Position numbers and translations under genes: made by a program. 27,076 nt of DNA from assembly GCA_016302435.1 (NCBI GenBank), contig JAEDNQ010000008.1, positions 1 to 27,076 of the forward strand, written 5' to 3'. Under the pieces are notes generated by a model. The model ran no database searches. It was not told the origin of the DNA and saw only the letters and a program-made list of their open reading frames with translations. The stretch is from Bacteroidaceae bacterium. Lineage in GTDB: Bacteria; Bacteroidota; Bacteroidia; Bacteroidales; Bacteroidaceae. The stretch's first letter is position 1. Every line of letters starts with the position of its first letter. Of this stretch, positions 16,082 through 24,063 are shown piece by piece.

Positions 16082-17050
16082 ATGATAAACAGAACGCTTA
16101 TACGCATCAAGACAACGCAGCTGCTCTTTGCGTACTATCTCAACATTGGCAGAAACGACGAAGGCACAGACTACAGTTTCCAAGATGAGCGCGAGAAATA
16201 CATCCTCGCCGAAAAAGAATTGAAGTTTAGCCTCTCCAAAGCTTATGAACTCTACAACTACATGCTTTGGCTCATAGTCAGCGTGACACGCTTAGCCATT
16301 CAGGAAGTGGAAAACGAAGAGCGCCTGAATGCCGTTGCACGCATAGACAAACCAGTAAGCCACCGATTCATCGACAACGAGTTTGCCTCACAGCTTGAAA
16401 TCAACACAACCCTCACCGACTATGTGAGCGACCATAAGATTTCATGGAGCAATGAGATAGCATACATCAAAAAGCTCTACAACGACATCGTCCAGAGCAA
16501 ATACTATCAGGAATACATGGAAAAGGAAGAAGTCAACTACGAAGACGACAAAGACTTCTGGCGCACCATCTACAAACACATAATCATGAAGGACGAGCGC
16601 ATCGACGACATACTCGAAGACCACAGCCTATACTGGAACGATGACCGCACCGTCATCGACACCTTCGTCCTCAAGACCATCAAGAAGTTTGAAGCCAAGA
16701 ATGGAGCCAAACAAGAGCTCCTGCCAAAATTCAAGGACGAGCAAGACGAGATATTCGCCACCAAACTCTTCAAGACAGCCATCCAGAACGGCGACCACTA
16801 CCGCAACCTCATCAGCAACCACGTGCGCAACTGGGAGTTCAACCGTCTGGCCTACACCGACATTATCATCATGCAGCTTGCCATAGCCGAGTTCCTCTGC
16901 TTCCAGCAGATACCAACCAGCGTGACCATCAACGAATACGTCGAGATAGCCAAATGGTACAGCACACCCAAAAGCACATCCTACGTCAACGGTGTCCTCG
17001 ACTCTCTCGCCCGCGCCCTTAAAGCCGAGCACAAGATAATGAAAGATTAA
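16082..17050 (+). CDS. nusB: Transcription antitermination factor NusB, long Bacteroidetes form
   Basis: The last third (about residues 190-318) is a NusB domain: LFKTAIQNGDHYRNLI, NRLAYTDIIIMQLAIAEFLCF, then IPTSVTINEYVEIAKWYSTPKSTSYVNGVLDSL, the conserved C-terminal block. NusB binds NusE (uS10) and boxA RNA to promote rRNA antitermination. The protein has 322 residues against about 140 in Escherichia coli; the extra N-terminal region is helical and charged, beginning MINRTLIRIKTTQLLFAYY, which itself resembles the first NusB helix. So the family appears to carry a large insertion or duplication between the first helix and the rest. It is the first gene of a conserved cluster. Confidence 0.93.
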   Translation: MINRTLIRIKTTQLLFAYYLNIGRNDEGTDYSFQDEREKYILAEKELKFSLSKAYELYNYMLWLIVSVTRLAIQEVENEERLNAVARIDKPVSHRFIDNEFASQLEINTTLTDYVSDHKISWSNEIAYIKKLYNDIVQSKYYQEYMEKEEVNYEDDKDFWRTIYKHIIMKDERIDDILEDHSLYWNDDRTVIDTFVLKTIKKFEAKNGAKQELLPKFKDEQDEIFATKLFKTAIQNGDHYRNLISNHVRNWEFNRLAYTDIIIMQLAIAEFLCFQQIPTSVTINEYVEIAKWYSTPKSTSYVNGVLDSLARALKAEHKIMKD

Positions 17051-17074
17051 TAACCAACAATAAAGAAAAAGACT

Positions 17075-17395
17075 ATGTTCAATTTGATTGAAGCAGCAAA
17101 CGCTGCAAAAGGTGGATTCGACTGGAGCATGATTATCATGCTCGTCGCTATGTTCGCAATCGTATACTTCTTCATGATCAGACCTCAGAAGAAACGCCAG
17201 AAGGAGATAGAAAACTTCCGCAAGAACCTCACCATCGGCAGCAAAGTCATCACAGCCAGCGGAGTATACGGCACAGTCAAGTCACTCAACGAGGGCGAGC
17301 CTTACCTCACCATCGAAATATCAAAAGGAGTGACAATCCAAATAGACCGCAACTACGTATACGCAGAAGGCAACATGCAGCAGCAGGGACAGTAA
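17075..17395 (+). CDS. yajC: Sec translocon accessory protein YajC
   Basis: The 106-residue protein has a single membrane segment (about 18-35) followed by RPQKKRQKEIENF, the standard YajC signature, and a small cytoplasmic domain with GSKVITASGVYGTVKSL. YajC associates with SecDF and SecYEG in protein export. It follows nusB by 24 bp and shares its operon. The Gln-rich end (MQQQGQ) is typical of the family in this phylum. Confidence 0.95.
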   Translation: MFNLIEAANAAKGGFDWSMIIMLVAMFAIVYFFMIRPQKKRQKEIENFRKNLTIGSKVITASGVYGTVKSLNEGEPYLTIEISKGVTIQIDRNYVYAEGNMQQQGQ

Positions 17396-17468
17396 GCTCC
17401 CCACACCGCCGAGCAGCAGCTGCACGACACTCCCTGCCAGCCCCCACACCATGAGGCTCGCAGGGCAG

Positions 17469-17509
17469 GCACACGCATGCGCGCGCATACATTAGTATAC
17501 ACGTATACA
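17469..17509. repeat. Alternating purine-pyrimidine (Z-DNA-prone) tracts between yajC and ybbR
   Basis: Bases 17469-17492 alternate strictly purine/pyrimidine for 24 bp and include GCATGCGCGCGCAT. After a two-base interruption 17495-17509 alternate for 15 bp more, with GTATAC twice. They occupy the end of the 127-bp yajC-ybbR spacer, ending 13 bp before the ybbR ATG. The rest of the spacer shows nothing notable. Confidence 0.75.
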
Positions 17510-17522
17510 AAAAACATACCGT

Positions 17523-18503
17523 ATGTTGACAGACCTCTCAAAACTGATAATGCGAAAATTGCGGTTGGTAAAAATCAACCGCAATTTTCTTGTGTTCCTT
17601 GTCTTCCTCGCCGTCTCCATATCCTTCTGGTTCATGCAGAGCATCAAAGAGACCACCGAGGTCAATATCGCATACAAGTTGCGCATAGTAGAGCTGCCCA
17701 AAAATGTCATCCTCACATCAGACATCCCACAAGACATCACAGTCACCTACTCCAGCAAGGGGTGGAACGCATTCTACTACAAGTTCATGAGAGAAGCAGA
17801 AGACGAACTGACCATCAACTTCAAGGAGGTAGACAACAATGCAGGCAAAGTCATCATAGATGTGAACAATGTGAGAAAAGCTGTGCAGAAATTCAAGACC
17901 GAAGGCATGGCCTTCAAGTCATCAGTCCCAGGCAAGATAGAAGCCTTCTACTCCAACGGACAGCACAAGCGAGTGCCGGTGATATTCAACGGACACGTCT
18001 CCACCACAGCCGGACGCTACCTCTGCGGCATCAACCTCTCCCCCGACTCCGTCGACATCTACGCTCCCGAACACCTCTTCAAGAACATCAAGAGCGTGAA
18101 GACAGAAAACACCACATACAAGGACGTAGAAGACAGCATCACAACCAAGATTTCCCTTCTCTCCCCCAAGGGAGTCAAAGTGCTGCCAGAAGAGATAGAA
18201 GCTGAAATATGCGTCGACATCTTCACCGACAAGACCATCGAAGTGCCCATATACAGCGTCAACGTGCCCAACAGCAAGTACATGCGCACTTTCCCCCTCA
18301 AAGCCACAGTTACCTTCCTTGTCAGCGCCACCCTCTTCAACGAGATAACAGCCGACAACTTCCTCATCGTGGCTGACTACAACGACACCAAGAGCAACTC
18401 TCGCCGATGCAAACTCTACGTGCGCCAGCAGCCAGAGAACATACGCCATCTGCGCCTCTCGCCCGAAAATGTAGAATACGTCATAGAAGAAGCCACAGAA
18501 TGA
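17523..18503 (+). CDS. YbbR-domain membrane protein (CdaR-like)
   Basis: A single N-terminal membrane segment (about residues 22-40, FLVFLVFLAVSISFWFMQS) is followed by a long beta-rich extracytoplasmic region that looks like two or more YbbR repeats (openings near VNIAYKLRIVELPKNVILTS and KRVPVIFNGHVSTTAGRY, with a third near TIEVPIYSVNVPNSKYM). In Firmicutes the YbbR protein CdaR controls the diadenylate cyclase CdaA; here no cyclase gene adjoins it, so that role cannot be assumed. The stop overlaps the coaE ATG (ATGA), and it belongs to the yajC-coaE cluster typical of Bacteroidetes. Confidence 0.88.
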   Translation: MLTDLSKLIMRKLRLVKINRNFLVFLVFLAVSISFWFMQSIKETTEVNIAYKLRIVELPKNVILTSDIPQDITVTYSSKGWNAFYYKFMREAEDELTINFKEVDNNAGKVIIDVNNVRKAVQKFKTEGMAFKSSVPGKIEAFYSNGQHKRVPVIFNGHVSTTAGRYLCGINLSPDSVDIYAPEHLFKNIKSVKTENTTYKDVEDSITTKISLLSPKGVKVLPEEIEAEICVDIFTDKTIEVPIYSVNVPNSKYMRTFPLKATVTFLVSATLFNEITADNFLIVADYNDTKSNSRRCKLYVRQQPENIRHLRLSPENVEYVIEEATE

Positions 18504-19081
18504 AAAAGATAGGCATCACAGGCGGTATAGGCAGCGGCAAGTCATACGTCTGCCGCAAGATAGCCCAGCGAGGCATCCCCATCTACAGCACAGACGACCA
18601 TGCCAAGCTCCTCATGACCCAAGACCCACAGATCATCGAAGGTCTCAAACAGCTGATAGGTCCAGACACATACATCGGCGGACAACTCAACCGTTCCCTC
18701 ATAGCCCAATACCTCTTCAGCGACCCGACCCATGCAGCCCAGGTCAATGCCATAGTGCACCCAGCCGTCAAGCGCGACTTCTGCTCATGGGCATCAAGAC
18801 AGACATCCGACATCGTAGTGCAGGAGTGCGCCATACTCTTCGAGTCAGGCTTTGCCACCACCGTCGACATCACCGTCGAAGTATACGCACCACGAGACAT
18901 ACGCATCCAGCGAGCATGCCAGCGCGACCATGCCACACCAGCCCAAATAGAAGCGCGCATGAAGCACCAGATGGACGAGGAAGACAAACGCCGACTCGCC
19001 GACATCTGCATACTCAATGACGGCACCACCGACATAGACAAACAGATAGACATGCTGCTGAAGCAAATAAGCAACAGGTAA
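18500..19081 (+). CDS. coaE: Dephospho-CoA kinase
   Basis: CoaE performs the last step of coenzyme A synthesis, phosphorylating the 3'-hydroxyl of dephospho-CoA. The ATG at 18500 overlaps the ybbR stop and gives 193 residues starting directly at MKKIGITGGIGSGKS, with the P-loop at 8-15; an upstream start at 18407 would add 31 residues unlike the family. Other markers are STDDHAK (31-37), LNRSLIAQYLF, IVHPAVKRDF (85-94) and the lid region with RACQRD, followed by ARMKHQMDEEDK and ADICILNDG. Confidence 0.96.
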   Translation: MKKIGITGGIGSGKSYVCRKIAQRGIPIYSTDDHAKLLMTQDPQIIEGLKQLIGPDTYIGGQLNRSLIAQYLFSDPTHAAQVNAIVHPAVKRDFCSWASRQTSDIVVQECAILFESGFATTVDITVEVYAPRDIRIQRACQRDHATPAQIEARMKHQMDEEDKRRLADICILNDGTTDIDKQIDMLLKQISNR

Positions 19082-19165
19082 AAGCTATAAAAACTATAGA
19101 AGCTATAAAAGCTAAAAAACTATAGAAGCTATAAAAGCTAAGAAAACTATAGAAGCTATAGAAAC
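19081..19165. repeat. AT-rich tandem repeat of about 26 bp between coaE and the DUF5606 gene
   Basis: A unit beginning ACTATAGAAGCTATAAAAGC recurs at 19093, 19119 and 19146 (periods 26 and 27 bp), the third copy degenerating after about 17 bases; a partial unit (AAAGCTATAAAA) precedes them. AGCTATA occurs repeatedly in the block. It fills the first half of the 154-bp spacer after the coaE stop; the second half (19166-19235) is A-rich with no further structure seen. Confidence 0.8.
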
Positions 19166-19235
19166 AACAAAAACTATCAAAACCATAAACAATACGAACA
19201 ATAAACCACAATAACAAAAAACAAATCTAAGCAAT

Positions 19236-19691
19236 ATGATCAGACAGATTTTAGCCATTGCAGGCAAACCAGGACTCTACAAACTCGTATCACGAGGCAA
19301 CAGAAACCTTATCGTAGAGACAGTAGACGCTCAGAAGAAGCGCATGCCAGCCTTCGGCACAGACCAGGTAGTATCACTCGGGGACATCTCGATATACACC
19401 AACGATGACAAAGAAGTGAGTCTCGCATCAGTATTCGAGTCAATCAAGACAAACTACGAAGGCAAGGAAATACCACTCTCAGCCAAGAAAGCAAGCCAGG
19501 AAGAAATAATCGCCTTCTTCGAGAAAGTGCTCCCCAACTACGACACAGACCGCGTGCGCGTATCAGACATGCGCAAGGTGCTCTCATGGTACAACATCCT
19601 CATCTCCAACGGCATCGATGAATTTGAGCCAAAGAAGGAAGAAGAGACAGAGACAGACAGCCAGTCAGAGACAGAGACAACAGAAGCATAA
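19236..19691 (+). CDS. DUF5606 family protein
   Basis: The 151-residue protein opens RQILAIAGKPGLYKLVSRGNRNLIVETVD, the hallmark of DUF5606, a family found mainly in Bacteroidetes with no established function. The conserved part runs to about residue 130 and includes VSDMRKVLSWYNILI; the last 20 residues are a Glu/Thr/Ser-rich acidic tail. There is no signal peptide or membrane segment, so it is cytoplasmic. It ends the nusB-yajC-ybbR-coaE cluster, and a strong terminator follows 38 bp after its stop. The tandem repeats between it and coaE may separate its expression from the upstream genes. Confidence 0.9.
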   Translation: MIRQILAIAGKPGLYKLVSRGNRNLIVETVDAQKKRMPAFGTDQVVSLGDISIYTNDDKEVSLASVFESIKTNYEGKEIPLSAKKASQEEIIAFFEKVLPNYDTDRVRVSDMRKVLSWYNILISNGIDEFEPKKEEETETDSQSETETTEA

Positions 19692-19728
19692 AGCGGTGGT
19701 AGCCACCCCACTTGCAGACACACAAAAA

Positions 19729-19771
19729 AAAGAATGCCACCTGAAAGATTCACCTTCAGATGGCATTCTTT
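19729..19771. terminator. Bidirectional intrinsic terminator between DUF5606 and META-domain genes
   Basis: Arms 19729-19745 and 19755-19771 form a 17-bp stem with a nine-base loop and one non-Watson-Crick position (C-A in plus RNA, G-U in minus RNA). On the minus strand the stem runs into eight T residues, a strong terminator; on the plus strand it ends TTCTTTGTTATTTG. It serves two convergent genes. Confidence 0.85.
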
Positions 19772-19849
19772 GTTATTTGCGAGGTACATAAGTCGGAGTG
19801 CACACCTACTTACGGTTACACCGCAAAAAAGCCCATCAACGTGTCATGC

Positions 19850-20260
19850 TCACTTCTTCTTGAGCTCCATGACGATCTTGCCATTCTTGTCCAAGACGGA
19901 AGCAGATTTCTTATTCACCTTAATAGTGACCGACTCGCCAAGAGCCTTGACAACAGCATCTTCTATATCCATGCTGGGGCCCATCATCCGTGTCATGCCC
20001 ACATTGCCCAACTTGAGTGTGTCGCCCTTGAGTTCATATCCACCAAAGAAAGAATTGACAGACGCATTTCCATTCATCTTGCCATCAGGAGCAAACTTGA
20101 TGAACGCCTGTTTTTCTCCACCTTCTGTGCTGAGACCCATAGCCTTCTCTATTATCCACTCACCATAGAGGTCTGCTGTGTTGCCCTCTACCTTCTTCTG
20201 CGAACCGCAGCTGCACATCAAGGCGCAGATAGCTGAAAGAATAAAAAATTTCTTCATCAT
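19850..20260 (-). CDS. META-domain (HslJ-like) lipoprotein
   Basis: A lipoprotein signal (MMKKFFILSAICALMCSCGS; probable lipidated Cys at 18) precedes a small META domain: LYGEWIIEKAMG, FAPDGKMNGNASVNSFFGGYELKGDTLKL, and GMTRMMGP. Family knowledge: META domains occur in HslJ, linked in Escherichia coli to novobiocin resistance, and in heat-shock or secreted proteins; no enzymatic activity is established. The 136-residue length is typical. It lies 238 bp downstream of the histidine kinase gene but has its own -7 box, so it is probably a separate unit ending in the terminator at 19729-19771. Confidence 0.85.
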   Translation of the reverse strand: MMKKFFILSAICALMCSCGSQKKVEGNTADLYGEWIIEKAMGLSTEGGEKQAFIKFAPDGKMNGNASVNSFFGGYELKGDTLKLGNVGMTRMMGPSMDIEDAVVKALGESVTIKVNKKSASVLDKNGKIVMELKKK

Positions 20261-20357
20261 TGTTTGTTGTTGTTTATTGATTGAATTTGTTATAATATTT
20301 CATCGTCAGCACCCCCATTCGGCTGTACATAACGATATCTGAAATGTTTTTCGTGTG

Positions 20358-20365
20358 CAAAGTTA
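20358..20365 (-). promoter_or_regulatory. -7 box of the META-domain lipoprotein gene
   Basis: The minus strand reads TAACTTTG, matching TAnnTTTG, about 98 bp upstream of the ATG at 20260. No TTTG is found at -33. The remaining 20366-20497, between this and the histidine kinase stop, contains only a 9-bp direct repeat (CCCGAGGAA at 20420 and 20463). Confidence 0.45.
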
Positions 20366-20497
20366 CACATACTGCACGACACAGACATACGGACTTTCCC
20401 TATATCAGATGGGGAAAATCCCGAGGAATGCCTTTGAAACTCTTGAGAAACACCTCTTAACACCCGAGGAACGACACATTCGCCAAAGGAGGTGCCC

Positions 20498-22453
20498 TTA
20501 CACAACAGGCAGCTTATGCTCTACGTTGTCTACAGGATGAGTAAAGACGAAGCGGGCACCGCCCGTATACTCCGTGTCCACCCATATCTTTCCGCCAAGG
20601 TTCTCCACTATAGAGCGGCACACACTCAGTCCGAGCCCCGTTCCTTGTCTGAACTCACTGAGCTTGACAAACCTCTCAAAGACCACCTCAGCCTTATCCT
20701 TCGGAATGCCGCATCCTGTGTCTGTCACACTTATCCACAGCATGTCTCGATGTGTCTCGCGGTCGATGAAGGCATCGCCTACAGTGATGGTGATAGTGCC
20801 CTCATCCGTACATTTCTTCGCATTGTTGATAAGGTTAGTCAACACCTGAAGCACACGGTCACGGTCTGTATGAATGATATATTTATCCTTCGACGACACG
20901 AACTTTATCTTCACTCCCTCCTTCAGATCCGACATCGCCGATTCGCCAGCCATGCGGCACAGAGAGACGATATCAATGTCGCGCATGCTGAACGTTATGC
21001 GTCCTGCATCAAACTTAGAGATGTCTAAGATGTCATTGACCAGACTGAGAAGCAGCTCGCTGTTCATCTTGATGAGCTGCCCGAACTCCATTTTCTCTTC
21101 CTTCGACAGCCCCATGTCGTCAGACGACAGCAACTGCGAGAAGCCCACGACCGCATTCATCGGAGTGCGAATCTCATGACTCATGTTGGCAATGAAGTTC
21201 GACTTCATCACACTCGCCTCCTCAGCCTTCTTCTTTGCCTTCTCTAACTGCACACTATGCTGGCGCAGTTCCTCACTCAGCCTTCTGCTCTTGCGCAGAT
21301 AGTGGAGGGAAACAAAAAGACAGAGCGTCAGGACAATGATGATGGTTATGACAGTGACTATGACATCTCCATGCTCATCCCATACGGACTCAGGCTTATT
21401 GAGCAGTTCATAGTCGTGCTCAAAGCCATCGAGCGTCAAGAATTTCTCCTCCAGTTTATTATTATCAAAGATATACTCATTGGGGCAGAGATGCAGACCG
21501 TTAGCCCGGCCTGTCTTGAGATACTTTATCAAGTCGTCGGCCATCTCACCGCCTATGACATGATATTGGGGCATATAGCCGCCTATGCACCAGTGGCCAA
21601 GTCCGATGTACGCTATGGTGAAGGCAGGCAGACGTTCGTTGCTGAAGGCCAACGTATGGGTGGTATTCTTCACCACATACTGGTTTGACTTGTCCATTCG
21701 CCACGTGCCCGTTATGAGCACCTTGCCCTTTGCCACTCTTGCCAACCTGTCGTTGACCTCCATGAACGACAGCTGACGACCGTCTATCGACTCCACGCTG
21801 TATTCAGGGAAGTCCTTCATGGCATCGTAGAACATAGCCTTCATCGTCAGTCCACCAAACGAATTGTCGGTTAGGAGAACCAGCGATCTGCAGTCGGGGT
21901 AGAAGAAATTGATGAGGTCGATACTACGCTTGACATCGTAGTCATATATTGTACCACCAACAATATTGTAGTCGGGGAAGTCACTCGTGAGCTCTAATGT
22001 GTGCGGCATCCATGTAGACAAGTCGATAGTAGTGTCGTTGGGCAATTTGATGATGTCATCCCCTCTCATGCCAATGAGCACAGGCGTGCGGCGCAATTCC
22101 AGCCTGTCGACAGAGAAATATGCGCTGCTGGCCTCGTTGCCAAGAAGAACGATGGCAGTAGGAGCATTGCCGTCGACATAGTACTGGCTCAGCATATCCC
22201 ATAGCTTGTCCTTCCACTCCAGACACTCGTCCAAGTCCTGAGTGTTGAGATTTTCCACTATGACACTGACATTCATCCCGCTTTCCGTCATTTTCTGAGA
22301 GAAAGCCTGAATGTTGTCGCTGACATTACGCACATCAGGGCTATACGATGTCACAATGACGACAGGATTCTTGTCTCCATCGTCCTGCGCCATCGTCCAT
22401 AAGCCTGATGCCAGTGCAATGATTAGTGTCAATATCTTCTTTACGTTATCCAT
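20498..22453 (-). CDS. Membrane sensor histidine kinase with substrate-binding-protein-like sensor domain
   Basis: The 651-residue protein has a signal-like N-terminus (about 5-22), a periplasmic domain (about 28-355), one membrane helix (about 363-386), a coiled linker (388-416), then HisKA with the phospho-accepting His426 in NMSHEIRTPMNAVVGFSQLL, and HATPase_c with the N-box around Asn543-544, DTGCGIP at 578-584 and GTGLGLS at 604-610. The sensor opens VVIVTSYSPD and alternates strands and helices like uncharacterised ABC-type substrate-binding domains (PF04392-like; my judgement, not a search). There is no receiver domain, and no response regulator gene lies in the window, so its partner is elsewhere. 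It is downstream of the TonB receptor and lipoprotein genes on the same strand, with a 160-bp gap. Confidence 0.92.
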   Translation of the reverse strand: MDNVKKILTLIIALASGLWTMAQDDGDKNPVVIVTSYSPDVRNVSDNIQAFSQKMTESGMNVSVIVENLNTQDLDECLEWKDKLWDMLSQYYVDGNAPTAIVLLGNEASSAYFSVDRLELRRTPVLIGMRGDDIIKLPNDTTIDLSTWMPHTLELTSDFPDYNIVGGTIYDYDVKRSIDLINFFYPDCRSLVLLTDNSFGGLTMKAMFYDAMKDFPEYSVESIDGRQLSFMEVNDRLARVAKGKVLITGTWRMDKSNQYVVKNTTHTLAFSNERLPAFTIAYIGLGHWCIGGYMPQYHVIGGEMADDLIKYLKTGRANGLHLCPNEYIFDNNKLEEKFLTLDGFEHDYELLNKPESVWDEHGDVIVTVITIIIVLTLCLFVSLHYLRKSRRLSEELRQHSVQLEKAKKKAEEASVMKSNFIANMSHEIRTPMNAVVGFSQLLSSDDMGLSKEEKMEFGQLIKMNSELLLSLVNDILDISKFDAGRITFSMRDIDIVSLCRMAGESAMSDLKEGVKIKFVSSKDKYIIHTDRDRVLQVLTNLINNAKKCTDEGTITITVGDAFIDRETHRDMLWISVTDTGCGIPKDKAEVVFERFVKLSEFRQGTGLGLSVCRSIVENLGGKIWVDTEYTGGARFVFTHPVDNVEHKLPVV

Positions 22454-22470
22454 ATTCTATGGTTATTTCT

Positions 22471-22489
22471 CTTAGCCTTCTCAGCTAAG
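22471..22489 (-). promoter_or_regulatory. Small hairpin upstream of the histidine kinase gene
   Basis: CTTAGC-7 nt-GCTAAG is a perfect 6-bp inverted repeat 18 bp before the kinase ATG. It is too close to the ATG to be a useful terminator for the upstream gene and could affect ribosome access. The rest of the 160-bp spacer shows no clear -7 box. Confidence 0.3.
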
Positions 22490-22613
22490 AAATGTTAGAC
22501 TAATTCTGTTGTATCAAAATTCTAAGTCTTGCTTCCCTTGGCAGCTACATCACATAGCCATCACGGCACACTGAGGCTGAAGGGTAACCACATGCAAATA
22601 GCAGAGCAATGTT

Positions 22614-24005
22614 CTATAGGGCAGGCTTCAGCGACCCATCTACATAGGCAAACTTCCCCTTGCCTTCTACTGCATACGCTATGGTGTAAGCCACGTTAGA
22701 TGCGTCGTGCACCGTGAAGTTGATGGTATAGACCACATCAAGTCCATCAACAGGCATAGCATCTGGATAGAGAGCTGAGAGAGCCTTAGCAAAAGTGAAT
22801 ATGAGATGTTCTCGCAACGTTTCCCCCACCTCGTCATCGCTCATCGACTCATAGGCAGAAGGATTCTGCTGACGGGCGGCAGCCACCGACCAGTCGACAT
22901 AGCAGCTGTATGCGCTGGCACCCGAGTAGCTCTCAGTGTCCCCATACTTGGAGACATAGCCCTTGCCCTTGTCCACACCCGAGGGGAGGTCAATATTCGC
23001 CCACACCCAGTCGGTCACAGCCTGATAGAAGGCCACGCTCGACGGATTCTTCTTCACCGCAGGCAGTTCGATGGTCACACTCGGGTCATATTTCCACTCT
23101 CTACCAGAGAGGACATAGGGAGCAGCCACGATATTGATGTCCACCTTGCCCGACTCTCCTATCTTCACCCACTTGGCTTCAGAATAGACATACTCAACCA
23201 CGCCCACATCCTTATACTTGTTGTAATAGTACACCACAGCCACTCTGTCACCATCCTTGGCATAAGGATGAGTCTGGCGCAGATAGACAGGCATAACGGC
23301 AGCTGCATCTTCGACAAAGGCAACGCCGAGATGGTTGTATACAGACGGGGGCAACACCTCAACAGCTGTCAGGCTGCTTGTGTATACCGACCATCTGCCC
23401 TGACCACTCTCTCCCTCGTAGACATAGAGCTCAGACCTGTTGTAGTCCACTATCGACCTGTCATCGCTCAGGGGCATCACCTGCAGAGGCATGTCCACCA
23501 GCGTGTAATGCACCATGACAACATCGCTGTCATCAGCATCGACAAAGAGGGACGACAGAAGCTGCGGCAACTTTGCTGCAGTCTCTTTTGTCAGGTAGCG
23601 GCCGTAGCCAACAGGATTGACGGCTGCATAGTCTTCATCCTTGAGCACATAGCTCTTCGCCCTGCCGAGCTGCACGAGCACAGAGCTCTCGTCAGACAGT
23701 TGATGATAGTACACGCGCATGGACGAACCCTCATCCGCCGTGGGGTACATGTTGGAGAGCAGCATCGGGATGGCTAACTGAGCATCATCTGCCGAGTCAA
23801 AATATTTGTTTTTAGACAAGTCGGGCAGTCCTGCCCATGAGGCCAACTTTGCATAGTCATCGCTGACGAGCTCGTATGTCCCCTTCTTCACGTCCGTAGG
23901 GATATAGTCCGACTGGTCATAGCCATCGAGCTTCTCATTGAAGTCGTCACAGGCTGTCAAGGCAAGAAGTGCCATAGCCATGCATATATATTGCACTATC
24001 TTCAT
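22614..24005 (-). CDS. Surface or periplasmic lipoprotein with three degenerate internal repeats
   Basis: From the ATG at 24005 the protein has 463 residues with a lipoprotein signal ending LLALTACDD (Cys19). An upstream start at 24074 would overlap the receptor gene and bury the signal, so it is rejected. I do not recognise a named family. Three degenerate repeats are visible at about 44-101, 119-168 and 215-262: Y-x-L..DY, then an aromatic-containing stretch, an LP/IP-x-x-L motif, and a closing hydrophobic V-x-Y-Y strand. A later WKYDPSVTIEL...FYQAVTDWVWANID (about 304-339) resembles parts of other Bacteroidetes lipoproteins encoded beside TonB receptors. It follows the receptor by 58 bp and is probably its partner, binding the same ligand at the surface; it is not a typical SusD. 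Confidence 0.75.
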   Translation of the reverse strand: MKIVQYICMAMALLALTACDDFNEKLDGYDQSDYIPTDVKKGTYELVSDDYAKLASWAGLPDLSKNKYFDSADDAQLAIPMLLSNMYPTADEGSSMRVYYHQLSDESSVLVQLGRAKSYVLKDEDYAAVNPVGYGRYLTKETAAKLPQLLSSLFVDADDSDVVMVHYTLVDMPLQVMPLSDDRSIVDYNRSELYVYEGESGQGRWSVYTSSLTAVEVLPPSVYNHLGVAFVEDAAAVMPVYLRQTHPYAKDGDRVAVVYYYNKYKDVGVVEYVYSEAKWVKIGESGKVDINIVAAPYVLSGREWKYDPSVTIELPAVKKNPSSVAFYQAVTDWVWANIDLPSGVDKGKGYVSKYGDTESYSGASAYSCYVDWSVAAARQQNPSAYESMSDDEVGETLREHLIFTFAKALSALYPDAMPVDGLDVVYTINFTVHDASNVAYTIAYAVEGKGKFAYVDGSLKPAL

Positions 24006-24063
24006 ACTTTCTTTATATATATTTGATTGTTGTACTTTCCACTGTTTCTGAGAATCATCAGGA

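Noticed and set aside
17477..18205. A 242-codon plus-strand frame rich in Arg, His and Gln
   Set aside because: It overlaps ybbR in another frame, and the YbbR protein has the membrane segment and domain structure; this frame has none.
20290..20505. A 71-codon minus-strand frame after the histidine kinase
   Set aside because: It overlaps the kinase end and spans the -7 box of the next gene; Cys/Ser/Arg-rich sequence with no family features. Most likely non-coding.
22806..23777. A 323-codon open frame on the plus strand
   Set aside because: It lies wholly antisense to the lipoprotein gene, has no recognisable domain and is rich in His/Arg/Val as expected from the complement of a G+C-biased coding frame.
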